Counted from the first letter of the stretch, positions 1 to 11,090 are shown. The stretch: 64,000 bases of DNA from Dermatophagoides farinae (GCF_024713945.1 NC_134681.1:248001-312000), one strand, 5' to 3'. Numbers and translations: made by a program. The notes: a model not told the origin generated them from the letters alone.

Positions 1-85
1 TTAAAAATCATCAACACATTGGTCACCGGCCACTCCACAACGGAAAGATGGCCGAATATCTTATTGTTCAAAAAATGATACAAAC

Positions 86-1120
86 TTTTTTCCATTAAAA
101 ATAGATAACCTTGACGGGAATAGGTCTTTTTGGATGAACATGAATCTTGAAATTTTTGACGAAACTATCGAATGATCAAGAAAAATTCATAATTAATCAA
201 TCATTGATTAATTTATTGAACAAGTGAAAGCTTACTTTTTCTTGATTATCAAGCATTTTTTTACGCAATGATTTAGTTTCTTCTTGTGTCATGTTGAAAT
301 TATTTCGTGTCCGCTGTAAACGCATCTGTAATTCCATTTTCACCGAATAAAAATCGGTAGCAATTTCATGGCCTTGATGATAGAATGTTAACCAACCGAG
401 CATAAAACTTAGCACAGTTTCAACGAATTCAAATTTTTTCCTTTCATTCACTTCTTGTAATTTCAAAACATATTCAGACATTGCTTTGAAAAAATGTTGC
501 TGTTCCATAGAATTATTGGCATCGGCTTCCCATAATTGTGTTTCACTTTTCTTCACAGATAGATTGAGGTAACGTTCCAAATTTTGGCAATATTTTGCTG
601 TCTCTTTTTCAAATTTCTTTTTAGCCTCTTTTGCGCTACCGATTTGATCACGACGAAATCGTTCAATTGGTTCAAGAAATGCTTCATCAGCTTTTTCAAG
701 TAAACGATCACGTTCATCCTCAATAGTGGACAAAAGACGGGCAAAATCTTTGAATGAATTAGCAATAACCATTTCATCATCGGTTTGTGAATTGCCTATG
801 CATTCGAAATTGAAATTATTCAATGTATCAGATAATGTACGCTGTGCTCGGCTTAAATCTAGATTTTATATTTATTTATTTATTTTTGAAAAGGAAAAAA
901 AACATGTTAGAAAAAAGAACATAAAAAATAAATTAGGCTAACAAAAAAAAAAAATTTATGACATACTTCGAGCGGCAGCGATTAAATCTTTAATATCTTT
1001 TATCAAATGCTTTATGGCCGTATTGGTCAGATCTAATTCACGTTCATGTGATTGTAATGTTTCACGAAAAAATGGCGAATCCGTTAGGCCATCAGTAAAT
1101 TCTAACGGTAATAAGCCCAT
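86..1120 (-). CDS. Graf: Graf-type Rho GTPase-activating protein, 5' part (BAR and start of PH domain)
   Basis: This is the N-terminal part of a GRAF/oligophrenin family protein, which bends membranes through a BAR domain and switches off Rho-family GTPases through a C-terminal RhoGAP domain. Three exons are visible on the minus strand: 967-1120 (ATG at 1120-1118), 236-858 and 86-164, all with GT-AG borders and matching phases (1, then 0). The first exon opens MGLLPLEFTDGLTDSPFF, close to the GRAF N-terminus. The second gives the BAR core with family landmarks TDDE, IEDERDR, RRDQIGSAKEAKKKFEKE and KYCQNLERYLNLS, then QEVNERKKFEFVE and TFYHQGHE. The third ends in RQGYLFLMEK, the usual beginning of the PH domain. 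The RhoGAP and SH3 regions should lie left of base 1. A continuation inside 1-85 was not convincing, so that stretch is probably intron. Family assignment is firm; the choice between Graf and oligophrenin rests on overall resemblance. Confidence 0.9.
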
Positions 1121-2698
1121 TTTGATTTAATTAATAATTTAATTGTTTGTCGTTGTTGATCAGGAATGAAATTTTTTTTTTTTAAAGTCAATTTCTTTTT
1201 GGACAACAGAATTCCCAATTTTTAGCAGCTATGAATGAAAACCTAGAATGAATGAAAAAGAAAAAAGAAAAAGAAAACAAATTAGATTTGATAGAAGAAA
1301 AAAAACAATACAAAATATGGTCACTATATTTGTTGTCACATTTACGTTATTAATCTGTTATTAAGATTTTTTCAATTTGTTAAACCTTTATTAACGAGAT
1401 GCGATATATATATAATTATTACAACAAATTTTGTTTTGTTTGTGTTTATATAATCACCACCAAAAATTAATGTATCAAACGAAGAAATAAAAAAAACATG
1501 AAGTTATGTGGATGAAATAAAAAAACGAAAATAATTGAATTTGGATTTAGTAATTTATTTTGGATTAAATTATCATCAAAAACAACAACAACGATTGTCG
1601 TCGTATAAAACACACACACACACATAGAAAGTGTACGATTTTTCAACCTACACACACACACACAAAAATTCTGGCTAAATACCGTCACATAACCAACAAA
1701 AAACAAACGAATTTTATTTTTTGCTATTAGCCAATCTTTTGTTGTAATAACAAAATGAAGACAAACTAAACTAAACAAACAAACAAATCACGCATCCATA
1801 GGGTTAGGCAATTTTTTTTTAAATTTCTAGAGTTGTTTTCATCGAAGTTGTTGTTGTTGTTGTTGTTCAAATGTTAATGAAAGCAATGTAAATTGGTAAT
1901 ATATGGCCGACAATTTTTGTTGTGTGTGTATGTGTGTGTGTGTGGACAACTTACATATATGAAAATGTAAGTATCGTACCTTCAATGACAGGAAAGAAAC
2001 CAACCAAAAAAAAAAAAAAAAAAAAAAATCTACCACCTGAAAAAAAATAAACGACAAGACGATATGGTTAAAAGTAAAAATTGATTCGTTTCGCACTCGT
2101 TGAATTCTTTTATTTTTCATCATCATCATCATCATCGCTAATGTTTTACATCATAAGTACAAATTTTTGAAAAAAAAAGATTTTTACATTGGTAAAAATG
2201 GAATAATCTTTTTCATGGATCATAAATATAGATATGGCAAAGAAAACGAAAAAAAAATTTGGTTACCATATGCACACTATTTGTTGGTTTCCGGTGAATC
2301 GTCATTATTATTATTATTATTATCATCATCATACCCACCACAGTCTCTAATGGCGATGAATGGTTCTACATCCATCATCAACAGTCTAAATTATTTTTGT
2401 TATGACTGAATTTTCTGATGAACATTTTTGTTTTTATCTTCTTGCTTTTCATTCAGTTTATATATTGAATAATAGAAAGCAAAAAAAAAAAAAAAATTCT
2501 AAAATCTTAAATGTGTGTGTGTGTGTGTGAATTAACATAACACATAATCTTATTATTTTTGAATGTTTATATAATAACACAAAAAAACAAAAACAAAAAC
2601 AAAAAACAGTAAATCAAAACATTCAAAAGATTTTTTTCAAGTTTAATTTCGTTTTGTTTCACTGTATAAACAAACGGTATATAAAACCAACATGTCTC

Positions 2699-2729
<31 letters not shown>

Positions 2730-3683
2730 ATGTTTGATGAAGATAATTGAAAACAAGAATTATCTAAACAAATAACGAAACAGAAAATAAAAATTCACAT
2801 ACAAGACCAATGACATTACAAACAATATACATACAAACATTCAATTTTTTTTATATATATAGCACACACACACACACATCAAAAACAATGTTGTTCTCAG
2901 AATTTTTTTTTTTTGTTTATTTTGATTTTGATTTCTGAATAACAACATTTGTAGTAACGATATTCCAAAAAAAACCATATATACACACACACAAAATAAT
3001 GATGATGATGATGATGATGAATAACAATGAAATAGTCAAATTTATTGCTTAATGATAATTATTATTACTATTAGGGCCATTAAAATAATGAATGAATTGA
3101 TGGAAATGATGGCTTGATTTGATATTATTATAGCAGATTGAAAAAAATTACTGTTTTTTTCCAAAGAATTTCATGTTATATAATATGGAAATAGAATGAC
3201 AAATTCTCAATCACAAAAACAAAACTTTTTTTTCATTTGAACAAAAAAGAAAATTTTTCATTTTATGACACACACAACACACACATTAATATAAAAAAAT
3301 AGCAGTAGATTATGATTAATATATATCGTTATAATCGAAAAGGAATTTATTGAATTCAATAGGCGTTTCATTGCCGTTATCAAACACACGGTTGGTTACT
3401 AGATTTGGCTACTATTTTTTTTTTTTTTTTTTTTTTTGATTATTATCGTGATGATGATTAGCACAAAATTATGATATTGTTGTTGTTGTTGTTGTTGTTG
3501 TTGTTTTTTTTGACTTTCTGTATATCACAATTTCGATCTCTATATCTATATCTAGTTTTATTATTACATACCAGATATGAATCAGGCAAAAAAACAATAA
3601 TAATCGATAAAATAATGGTAACAATGAGAAACAATATATATATATATGTTGAATAAATGATTTTTTTTTTCATTTCTTTTGCG

Positions 3684-3709
3684 TGGTGGTGGTGGTGGTG
3701 GTGGTGGTG
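3684..3709. repeat. (GGT)n microsatellite
   Basis: About eight perfect GGT units, which stand out because G-rich repeats are rare in this AT-rich window. It reads as poly-Gly or poly-Pro depending on frame; both are taken as artefacts. Confidence 0.9.
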
Positions 3710-4852
3710 ATTCAAATGATGATAACAAAAACGAAAAAAAAAATTCTATCCGATTTTTTTTTCGTTTATTTCCTGGAGACAAACCACAAAAAAAAAAAAA
3801 AAAAAAACAAAGCACATCGCCTAAAAACCACTATATGATAGATTATGATGATGAAAGAAAATTTTGAGTAGAAAACAAACAAACAGAACAAAAGACAAAG
3901 ACAAAGAGAAAGAAAAAAATCCAATCACAATCGATCACGCAATCGATAATGGGCATCCAATCAAACTGATGATCACAGAAAAAATTTGAATAGATTGAAT
4001 TTTCATTTTGTGGGAGAAAAAAAAATTTCCCAAAATCAAAAAACAACATAAAAACATAAACAGAATTTTGAAACATATGATGATGATAATATATAATAAA
4101 GAATGAAAAATATATAGAGCAAAGTCAAAATAGTTTAAACAGTTGTGGATTGAAATAGAATAGAATAGTATGAGAGCCAGACAGAGACAGAATGTGAGAA
4201 AAAAAAAACAAAAGAGAAAAAGAAATAATTTTCATTTTGCATATAAAAACAATAATAATAATAATGAAAAAAAAGAGCTAAAATTACCTGAATTGATGAA
4301 TAACAACAACAACAACAACAAAAAGATGTGACTAAAAGATTATCAAAATGACAATGATGATGATGATGATCCAAAATAAGGATAATGTTGTCTTGTTGTC
4401 TTCGTGCGATTCGATGTCATATTGTCATCATCATTATCATCATCATCATCATCACCAACCAGGTATTATATTCAATGATGATGATGAAAAGAATATATTG
4501 AAAAAAAAACGAAGCAAAAAAAAATAAAATAAAATTTGTCAAACTATGGAAAATAATAATGAAAGAAAACAATGTCACCAATTATTATCATATGTCGGCA
4601 ATGATAATGATGATAATAATAATAATAAGATGAAAATAATAATGAAAACGTGCGTGACATTTCATCATATATAATATGTGTGGATATATGCTGTGTATGT
4701 GTTTATGTATGAAAATTGATGAATTTCATCAGTTTGATTTGATGTTTTTCATTCATCATGTTGTTGTTATATTGTAGAAAAAAAATTTAAAAAAAAACAA
4801 ACAAACAAACACACGTACAACACCATATAATCATTAGATTTTTATGACATTT

Positions 4853-4856
<4 letters not shown>

Positions 4857-4891
<35 letters not shown>
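4857..4891. repeat. (CA)n microsatellite
   Basis: About 17 uninterrupted CA units in a non-coding stretch. Confidence 0.95.
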
Positions 4892-4895
<4 letters not shown>

Positions 4896-5546
4896 TCGGC
4901 GGTGGTGATGATAATGATGATGATTACATTTGTCCAAGATATGTGGATCAATTTCTACATTAATTTGTTGTTGTTGTTGTTTTTTTTTGATAAAAATAAA
5001 ATTTTTATAAAAAAAATATATATATTTTTGGCACAAAAATTAAGATAAAAGTTTGAAAAGATTAACAATTTGATCATGGAATGGAATGTAATGTGATGAA
5101 ATACAAAAAAAACAAACAAACAAACAAGAAAACAAAATTGTCATAATCATTTGGCCGATAATTAATGATGGATGAAATGAAATTTTTTTTTCATTTACAA
5201 ATCAACATAGATGAGAGATGGATGAAAAAAAAAAATTTTTTCGTTAATTGATTGCATGGATAATTGGATCAACATTAAAAACAAACAAACAAGCAAGCGA
5301 AAAAAAAATTAAATTAAAAATCAATGATTCATTAGGGTCAATCAATCACGTCATCGATATCGATATATTGATATTGATGTATAAGAGTTGGGGTTCTTCA
5401 TACCAATCAAAATTCAGCATCTTTTTTTTCTCATGTATTGATATATATATCAAAAAAAAAATATCATGTTGTTGTTGTTGTTGTTGAATGGAAATAGAAA
5501 TAGAGCAAAAATTCACATATTTTTTTTTGGTAATAAACAAGTACGA

Positions 5547-5577
<31 letters not shown>

Positions 5578-7044
5578 AAAAATGCAAAGAAAGCGCGAGA
5601 AGGGACTAGCGCACTCACAAACTAAAGGAAAATGGTAAAAAAAAAATTTCAACAAGCGCGTCACACTACCAACAACAACAACAAAACGAAATGAATAGGA
5701 ACGTTAAAATGATTTTTTTTTCTCGGTCTCAAGAAGAGAATAAGAAATGATCATTTTTTTTGCTGTTGCTGTTGCTGTTGTCGTTGTTGTTGTTGTTGTT
5801 GTTTTTAATGAGAAAAGAAAAAGAGAGGAAACACACACACACATCACAACACAAAAAAAAATTCATGAAGAACGATCGAATGAACCATAGAAAAAAAAAT
5901 ATCTTGATATATAGTAATATATCAATAGCTTGCTTGATGAGATACTACTACAAAAACAACAACAACAACATTTTGACCATTGAAACATGGGATAGAATGA
6001 TGAGATGTATAAAGAGAATGTGTATTTTGTGTATGTAATTCAAACATGGAATGAAGAAAACATTGAGAGATCATCAAAAAATAATAATAATATAAGAAAA
6101 AGCTTGTTCAAGATAATGATGATAATGTTTGATGTATGTATGTGGATGGCAACTAGTTGCTTAGTTCTTGTTGTTGTTGTTGTTGTGGTTGTTGTTGTGG
6201 TTGTTGTTGTTGTTTCTTTAGTGCGTGGCGTGGTGGTTGATCCAAACGATGTGTGTGTGTGTGTGTGTATGCGTGTATGTGTTTGATGAACACCGTTTCT
6301 GGTACAGATAGCAATGAATGCTGATGATGATGATGATGATGATGATGATGTAAAAAACGAGTTACGCTAACATATTCCTTTTGCGCTTATTACCATTATC
6401 ATCATCATTATGAAGGATGTATATGAACTAAAAATAACGAATATTTTTTTCGTCCGTTTTTTTTTTCTTTCTTTCTTTCTTTCTCTTACTTTATAAGTTA
6501 GTGTATATAGAGAGAGTTTATTTCTCTTTTTCAATTGGATCATTCAACATATCAAGAAAAAAAAACCATACATACATACAAACATCAACATCAACAACAA
6601 TGGCTTTATTTATTGGAGCCAAAGGCGATTCAATGTGTTTCTTTAGTTGCGAATTTTTTTTTATTTTCTTTGATCCTGATTGTTGGGTCTATAATCAAAA
6701 AAAAAAAGAAGAAGAAATATTCAGATCTATGTACCACTACCATACAAATGAAAAAAAAATTAGTTTTTCATTCCGAATCAATATTGATAAAGTGTGTGTG
6801 TGAGCATTTTGCTATTCTCTAGCATTGTTTGTATTATTTGATCATTGCATAGATTGCCATCTTTTGGATAGAATTTAAAATTATTACATCATACTACTGA
6901 TATTTTGAGCGCAAGAAATGTACAACGAAAGTAGGGAATTTTATTTTTCAAGTATTAGTGGTATGATTGGTAGTACATATATATGGATATGAACTTTAGA
7001 ATTAGCTAGTAGTGGTATTAGTGCTATATATAAGTATCAAGCAA

Positions 7045-7124
7045 GAAAAATTAAAGCAGTAGTACAGCGGTAAAGTAAAGAACAGAAAAATTAAAGCAGT
7101 AGTACAGCGGTAAAGTAAAGAACA
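7045..7124. repeat. Exact 40-bp tandem duplication
   Basis: Two adjacent, identical 40-bp units (7045-7084 and 7085-7124) beginning GAAAAATTAAAGCAGTAGTA. The unit is complex sequence, not a microsatellite, so the duplication looks recent. It lies 70 bp outside the left end of the composite inverted-repeat element. Confidence 0.95.
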
Positions 7125-7194
7125 AATGCCATCGACGCTCAGCATCCACGCACGTAATGAATTATTATCTATCTCTTTATGTCTATTTATTTTA

Positions 7195-7370
7195 TCTCTT
7201 TATGACGCTTAACGATTTGTCGGTAACTGCAACTTTTACACTCGCCAAGTGCTTGCACTGTGTATTAACTTGGCATTTAATGCGGCGAATCTGAGCCGGC
7301 CATTCCTACTTATTTTCAGTACAAACATAACTATTTAGTATGAGCTACTCAGTGTGTGTTTGTGTGTGTG
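7195..7370 (+). repeat. Left outer TIR segment
   Basis: It starts ATCTCTTTATGACGCTTAAC and ends in a (TG)n tract at 7352-7370. It pairs with 11091-11279 in reverse orientation; the right copy carries a short extra stretch near 11203-11212. The two sequences diverge immediately outside 7195 and 11279, which defines the element ends. Confidence 0.8.
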
Positions 7371-7782
7371 TTTTTTTTTTTTTTTTTTTAACGGAGCATA
7401 ACTCCTAGCTTTATTTAAAATTATCAAATAATGAAAAATGTAAATACAATAGGAAAAAAAAACGAGAATAAAGTCATACAATGATAATAATCATGTAGAT
7501 AAGAGATAAAAAATTAAGAATAGAGCTTTAAATGATGAATTTAAGGCGTTCATTCATATCCCTTAAGCGTCGGTGGACGAGATGGGAGAAATCAGATAGT
7601 TTGTTGTTATTTAACAATTTTTCAATTGTGGAGGTCAAGTGTTCGTTGCCGTTAATTTCAAAGATGTTCATAATGTCATCAAACATCGGACATGTGGTAA
7701 TGTGGCTATAATTTTGTGGAGAATTGCACACAGGGCAATTTGGTGATAAACCAATTTTTCGTTTATTAAACAGGTACGCCCA
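7371..7782 (-). mobile_element. 5'-truncated LINE, 3' end (left arm)
   Basis: This is a minus-strand non-LTR retrotransposon remnant. Its reading frame ends at 7528 and gives a product starting AYLFNKRKIGLSPNCPVCNS and continuing through HITTCP. The C-x2-C ... H-x4-C spacing is typical of the zinc-knuckle-like region after the reverse transcriptase of many LINEs. After the stop come an AATAAA-like signal, a short stem-loop (GGAG-loop-CTCC) and a poly-A run that abuts the (AC)n strand of the outer TIR. The other border abuts the (TG)n that begins the inner TIR segment. Only the 3' end survives, as expected for target-primed reverse transcription. The clade is not certain. Confidence 0.7.
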
Positions 7783-7921
7783 GTGTGTGTGTGTGTGTGT
7801 CTGAACATATCGAACAGTGGGGAAAACTTTTGAATGCCGCTGAACAGTTCGTCCAGCTCAGAAGTAGAAGTCGCTTCTAAAGAAACGCATTCTGTGGTAT
7901 GTAGCTTTGACAAAGCTTTTT
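7783..7921 (+). repeat. Left inner TIR segment
   Basis: It begins in (TG)n and runs to CAAAGCTTTT at about 7921. Its reverse complement is at 10469-10612 with scattered substitutions. It continues the outer TIR segment once the LINE is removed. Confidence 0.8.
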
Positions 7922-8364
7922 TTCACTGTCCTAGCACAGCACACGTTGCTGCAGCTTTTGCATCCAATAGATGGTGCAGTCATTCAATAGAACATAGAAA
8001 GAGTTCAAATTCGAATTTTTCGAATTTTGATACTGACACACGTGATTTTCATTTTGTGTGCATTGTATGATGAGTATTATATGAGTAATATGATGATTAT
8101 GAGCACTGAAAAGTGAGTATTGTTTTTATCAATTCTAATTCTAATCTAATCATCATCATTTTTGATGATTCCGTATCCGAATTTGAATTCGAATCATTCG
8201 AATCATCATTTTCATTTCATCATTTCATTTCATCATCATCATATTTGTAGATTGGTTTTTTTTTTTTTTTTTTTTTGGTTTTTTTTGGTAAGTTATAAAT
8301 TATTGCCTGATACCTGTTATAATATACCTGAAATTAATTAATCATTTTTTCAATTCCAAGAAAA
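7922..8364. other. Interior of TIR element, unassigned
   Basis: Complex then AT-rich sequence between the left TIR and the gene relic, with TCAT/ATC-rich tracts at 8145-8250 and a poly-T run at 8258-8276. No gene, RNA or recognised repeat was seen. Confidence 0.5.
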
Positions 8365-9177
8365 ATGGAAAATAAAAACAACAATCAAAATGATGGGAGT
8401 GAAAATAGCCGTCGTCGAGTGTACATGTGTTTATTAAAATCTTAATAATTAAAAAATTTAATTGATAAAATTTTATATTTATTCTCCTAATTCTCATACT
8501 CATTTTGATATCAAAAATAACTGTATGATGGAATGTACAGTTAATTCGTTGGAAGATTCTATTACTGTTCTAAAAAGAAATCCTCATCATCATCAACATA
8601 ATGTTGATGTTGGTAATCATCAACACCATCCACACCAGTATTATTATTACCATCAATTACAATTCCAGCAATAACAGCAATTGGAATTGTTGTTCCAATT
8701 ACAACAGCAAATAATTGCCGCTTATTCTCGGCTAATTAAAAGAATGTGAGAAATTGCCGAGAAAGATAAGACAATTTGTTTCGAGGTGTGTTGCAATATT
8801 GAATGAAAAATTTGTTTGTTGTATTGAATTATACTATTGTCTAAAAAGGTCGATATTGATGCTTGGAAACGAATCCAAATTTACATGTTATCGATTTTGG
8901 AAAGCGAGATACCAGAGTTTTATTTAATGAAAATAAAACTAGATCTTGAACATGCTAATTGTTTGAATGAAAATTTAAAATCAGTAAGTTACTACTTCAA
9001 TACGTAATTCAAACTAATTTTGTAAATTTTTTTTTTGATAATCTTTTATTGTAGGGTGCCAAAAAAAGAAAATTTGATTCAACCAATGAATTGGTAATAA
9101 GTTACAAAAAATTAAGAAATCACATCTTTACTGAAGCCAATTGTTCTGTACATGGTACTGTTCATTACAAATTATAA
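8365..9177 (+). pseudogene. Captured, intron-bearing gene relic of unknown function
   Basis: The stretch has coding character and at least two good introns, but it is broken. An ATG at 8365 opens a short N/D-rich peptide that stops at 8445. A His/Gln-rich block (8462-8785) contains two in-frame stops, TAA after LQFQQ and TGA after LIKRM. It then joins exon 8849-8983 through a GTGTGT donor and an AAG acceptor, and exon 9055-9177 through a GTAAGT donor and a TAG acceptor. Every junction is phase 0. The joined tail reads VDIDAWKRIQIYMLSILE..., an amphipathic, probably coiled segment, followed by AKKRKFD, a basic stretch resembling a nuclear localisation signal. No family was recognised. Retained introns mean it arrived as DNA and not by retroposition. 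A divergent living gene with unusual splicing is possible but less likely. Confidence 0.5.
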
Positions 9178-9585
9178 TGATCTATATTATCATTTATGCG
9201 AGCACCATCCGTAAGTGTAAATGTAATGTAACTTATATTTATATATAATATAATTTTTTATTACATCTTGTCTATGATGCTCTATACCGGTGGTTCGCGA
9301 ACCCCTGGGGGTTCGTTGGATATGCAAAAGGGTAACTTTGTATGTACTCGGATTTTTATTAGGGGTTCGCGAAGAAAAAAAGGTTGGGAAACACTGCTCT
9401 ATAGAGAAACATTTGTCGCTCCATCAAATGCAGATGACAATGTTCGTGATGTCCCACTGCAAGCAAATGATGATGACGATGATGATAATATTAATGTTGA
9501 TCCATTGCCAGCCATCTATGATAATTAAGTAAAACCAGCCCGGGAACAGGCGCTTCGCGACGATGATATTTATAAAATAAGAGAT
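9178..9585 (+). pseudogene. Possible further exon of the relic, interrupted by a MITE
   Basis: If the MITE at 9288-9396 and one copy of its duplicated target are removed, a frame reads across the join. It continues ETFVAPSNADDNVRDVPLQA and then an Asp-rich run and VDPLPAIYDN, stopping at 9526-9528. The frame and composition suggest an exon of the same captured gene. No clear acceptor was identified, so its link to 8365-9177 is an inference. Confidence 0.3.
9288..9396. mobile_element. hAT-like MITE (109 bp)
   Basis: The left end reads CGGTGGTTCGCGAACCCC and the right end is TTGGGAAACACTG, whose reverse complement starts CAGTGTTTCCCAA. The ends form imperfect terminal inverted repeats of the CAGTGGTT type common in hAT elements. 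The flanks share CTCTATA at 9280-9286 and 9397-9403, seven of an expected 8-bp hAT target duplication. It has no coding capacity. A nested GGTTCGCGAA motif appears near both ends. Confidence 0.65.
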
Positions 9586-9695
9586 TGTGGTGGCGTGGTA
9601 ACGTCATTAATGATTAACCCCGATTCGAACAGATGAGTGGGGATGAGTTGCGTTTTGAGTTCAGTTGAATAAATGTAGTCATCGAATACGCTACA
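9586..9695 (+). mobile_element. Ty3/gypsy LTR copy (110 bp)
   Basis: It begins TGTGGTGGCG and ends ATACGCTACA. It matches the 111-bp LTR of the intact element at 57858-62361 with a handful of substitutions and a small indel. The sequence after it is not the primer-binding site seen in the intact element, and no 4-bp flanking duplication is present. It is therefore a fragment or rearranged copy and not a clean solo LTR. Confidence 0.85.
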
Positions 9696-9741
9696 ATGGA
9701 TGGTTACTGTATTAATAATAACTTAAAGAGTAGATAATACA

Positions 9742-10191
9742 TTGGATTATCCTGATCCACATTTTGCATTATACAATCCTTTCTATTCTATCGAAAATAA
9801 TACCAATTTTATTTATGCCAATCAGATCGAGCAACAACAACAACAACCAATGAATGAACCGCCATCTTTATATAATCCTTACGATTCGAACCAGATGATT
9901 TATTATACTGATTACTATTATCCATACGATGATAATAGATGTATGAATATTCAATATTGCGTTAATAGTGTTCCAATTCCATCGAATGCAGCCGAATTGT
10001 ATCACAATGATATTGTCTATGATACTGATGATCATCATCATCATCAACAACAACAGACATCGATGTTGTATGAAAATAGAGAAAATCTTGATAATAATCC
10101 AGCAATGATAATTAATAACAATGATCAATTTAGTAATGTAAACGAAATGGTGACCGGTGAATCTAGTAATGGCAACCAGACCATCAAATGA
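9742..10191 (+). CDS. Q/Y/N-rich ORF of unknown origin inside the chimeric element
   Basis: An open frame of up to 149 codons starts at a TTG (9742), so the true start or upstream exon is unknown. The product is rich in Tyr, Asn, Gln and His, with the start MDYPDPHFALYNPFYS, a QQQQQ run near residue 31 and a DDHHHHQQQQ run near residue 98. It resembles the disordered parts of animal transcriptional regulators, and no domain is visible. It lies between a gypsy LTR and a gypsy pol end but resembles neither gag nor pol of the intact element. It overlaps the pol fragment in another frame and ends shortly after the junction at about 10170. It may be more of the relic at 8365-9177. Whether it is expressed cannot be judged. 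Confidence 0.3.
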   Translation: MDYPDPHFALYNPFYSIENNTNFIYANQIEQQQQQPMNEPPSLYNPYDSNQMIYYTDYYYPYDDNRCMNIQYCVNSVPIPSNAAELYHNDIVYDTDDHHHHQQQQTSMLYENRENLDNNPAMIINNNDQFSNVNEMVTGESSNGNQTIK

Positions 10192-10438
10192 TGATAATTT
10201 GCATCTTCCACCTGATTTGGCTAATGCAGGATATGTATGGGTACGTAAAGAAAATACAAGAGCTCTGGAAAGACCATACAACGGGCCGTTTAAAGTCATT
10301 GATCGAGGAACGAGAACGTTCAAAGTTGAAACTCAACATGGCGAGGAAATTATTGGTATCCAGAGATTGAAACCTGCGGTGGTGGAGAAACATGTTACGA
10401 TTCGGTTACCCCGTAGGCGTGGCCGCATTGTTGATTAA
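10157..10438 (+). pseudogene. Gypsy pol 3' fragment (integrase C-terminus, GPF/Y region)
   Basis: Ninety-odd codons beginning MATRPSNDDN match the last part of the intact pol (58122-61148) at roughly 90% identity. They include YVWVRKENTRALERPYNGPF and IQRLKPAVVEKH. The C-terminal end differs (RGRIVD, against RGRPRRVS). Protease, reverse transcriptase, RNase H and the integrase core are absent, so it is a dead fragment. No polypurine tract or 3' LTR follows. Confidence 0.9.
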
Positions 10439-10468
10439 CACAAATTATAAAAAAAAGATTTAATTAAT

Positions 10469-10612
10469 AAAAAGCTTTGTCAATGCTACATACCACAGAA
10501 TGCGTTTCTTTAGAAGCGGCTTCTACTTTTGAGCTGGACAAACTGTTCAGAGGCATTCAAAAGTTTTTCCCACTGTTCGATATATATGTTCAGACACACA
10601 CACACACACACA
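10469..10612 (-). repeat. Right inner TIR segment
   Basis: Reverse complement of 7783-7921. It ends on the right in an (AC)n tract at 10594-10612. Confidence 0.8.
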
Positions 10613-11090
10613 TTTTACCCAAAATTTGAAATTTAATCGTCACGTTCAGGATAAAATTTCTCAACTTTATAAATATCTCAATATTCTGAAGCTACACATT
10701 TCACATAAATACGGTCTCACTCATTCAAGAAGAATTATACTGTACAAAAATTTTCTTCTTCCTTCCCTTCTTTATGCTTCTGAAATTTGGAACGATAAAA
10801 TTAACTTCAAAACAAAAAGAATCCTCACTCCTTCAATCTTTTTGATACGGTTAAACTTCTCGTCAAAAACAAAACATTCCACATATTTTGCGAACACATC
10901 CATTCTCGCTTCCGTTTATTTAATCGCTCCCTGAAATTTTCACACACACACCCCTAGCATATACTTACAATGAACACTCTATCCACCCCCCATCATCCCC
11001 TTTTGTAATTTAATTCTCTTCTATAATTTTTCTTTTTTTTATTCGAATAATAAAACTTTAGAGAGTTTTGCTCTCATTATATAAAAAAAA
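10613..11090 (+). mobile_element. 5'-truncated LINE (right arm), reverse transcriptase C-terminal part
   Basis: Plus-strand frame 10626-10934 gives RHVQDKISQLYKYLNILKLH and then GLTHSRRIILYKNFLLPSLL followed by YASEIW. This is the hallmark region just after the reverse transcriptase domain of many LINEs. Downstream come an AATAAAA signal, a GAGAG-loop-CTCTC stem-loop and a short A-run at 11082-11090 directly joining (AC)n of the outer TIR. The upstream border also abuts (AC)n. Its sequence differs from the left-arm LINE, so it is a separate insertion, probably of a related family. Confidence 0.7.

Larger units (their letters stand above)
1121..7044. other. Intergenic, microsatellite-rich DNA upstream of Graf
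   Basis: No gene is supported here. The stretch should include the Graf promoter and 5' UTR just right of 1120, but no TATA box or initiator stands out against the AT background. It is packed with short tracts: TTG repeats (1845-1867, 3478-3503), GGT repeats (3684-3709), (CA)n (4857-4891), GAT repeats (6322-6350) and poly-A/T runs such as 2008-2028 and 3416-3437. All open frames here read through these tracts into homopolymers of His, Leu, Asn, Val or Cys and have no splice or motif support. Confidence 0.6.

Noticed and set aside
1-85. Further Graf exon in the first 85 bases
   Set aside because: It would require a 26-bp intron, and the resulting peptide does not resemble a PH domain.
7834-8070. 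Plus-strand frame overlapping the left inner TIR
   Set aside because: It starts in the TIR and its mirror copy lacks an equivalent frame; no domain.
9868-10393. Minus-strand frames across the chimeric region
   Set aside because: Shadows of the plus-strand ORF and pol fragment.
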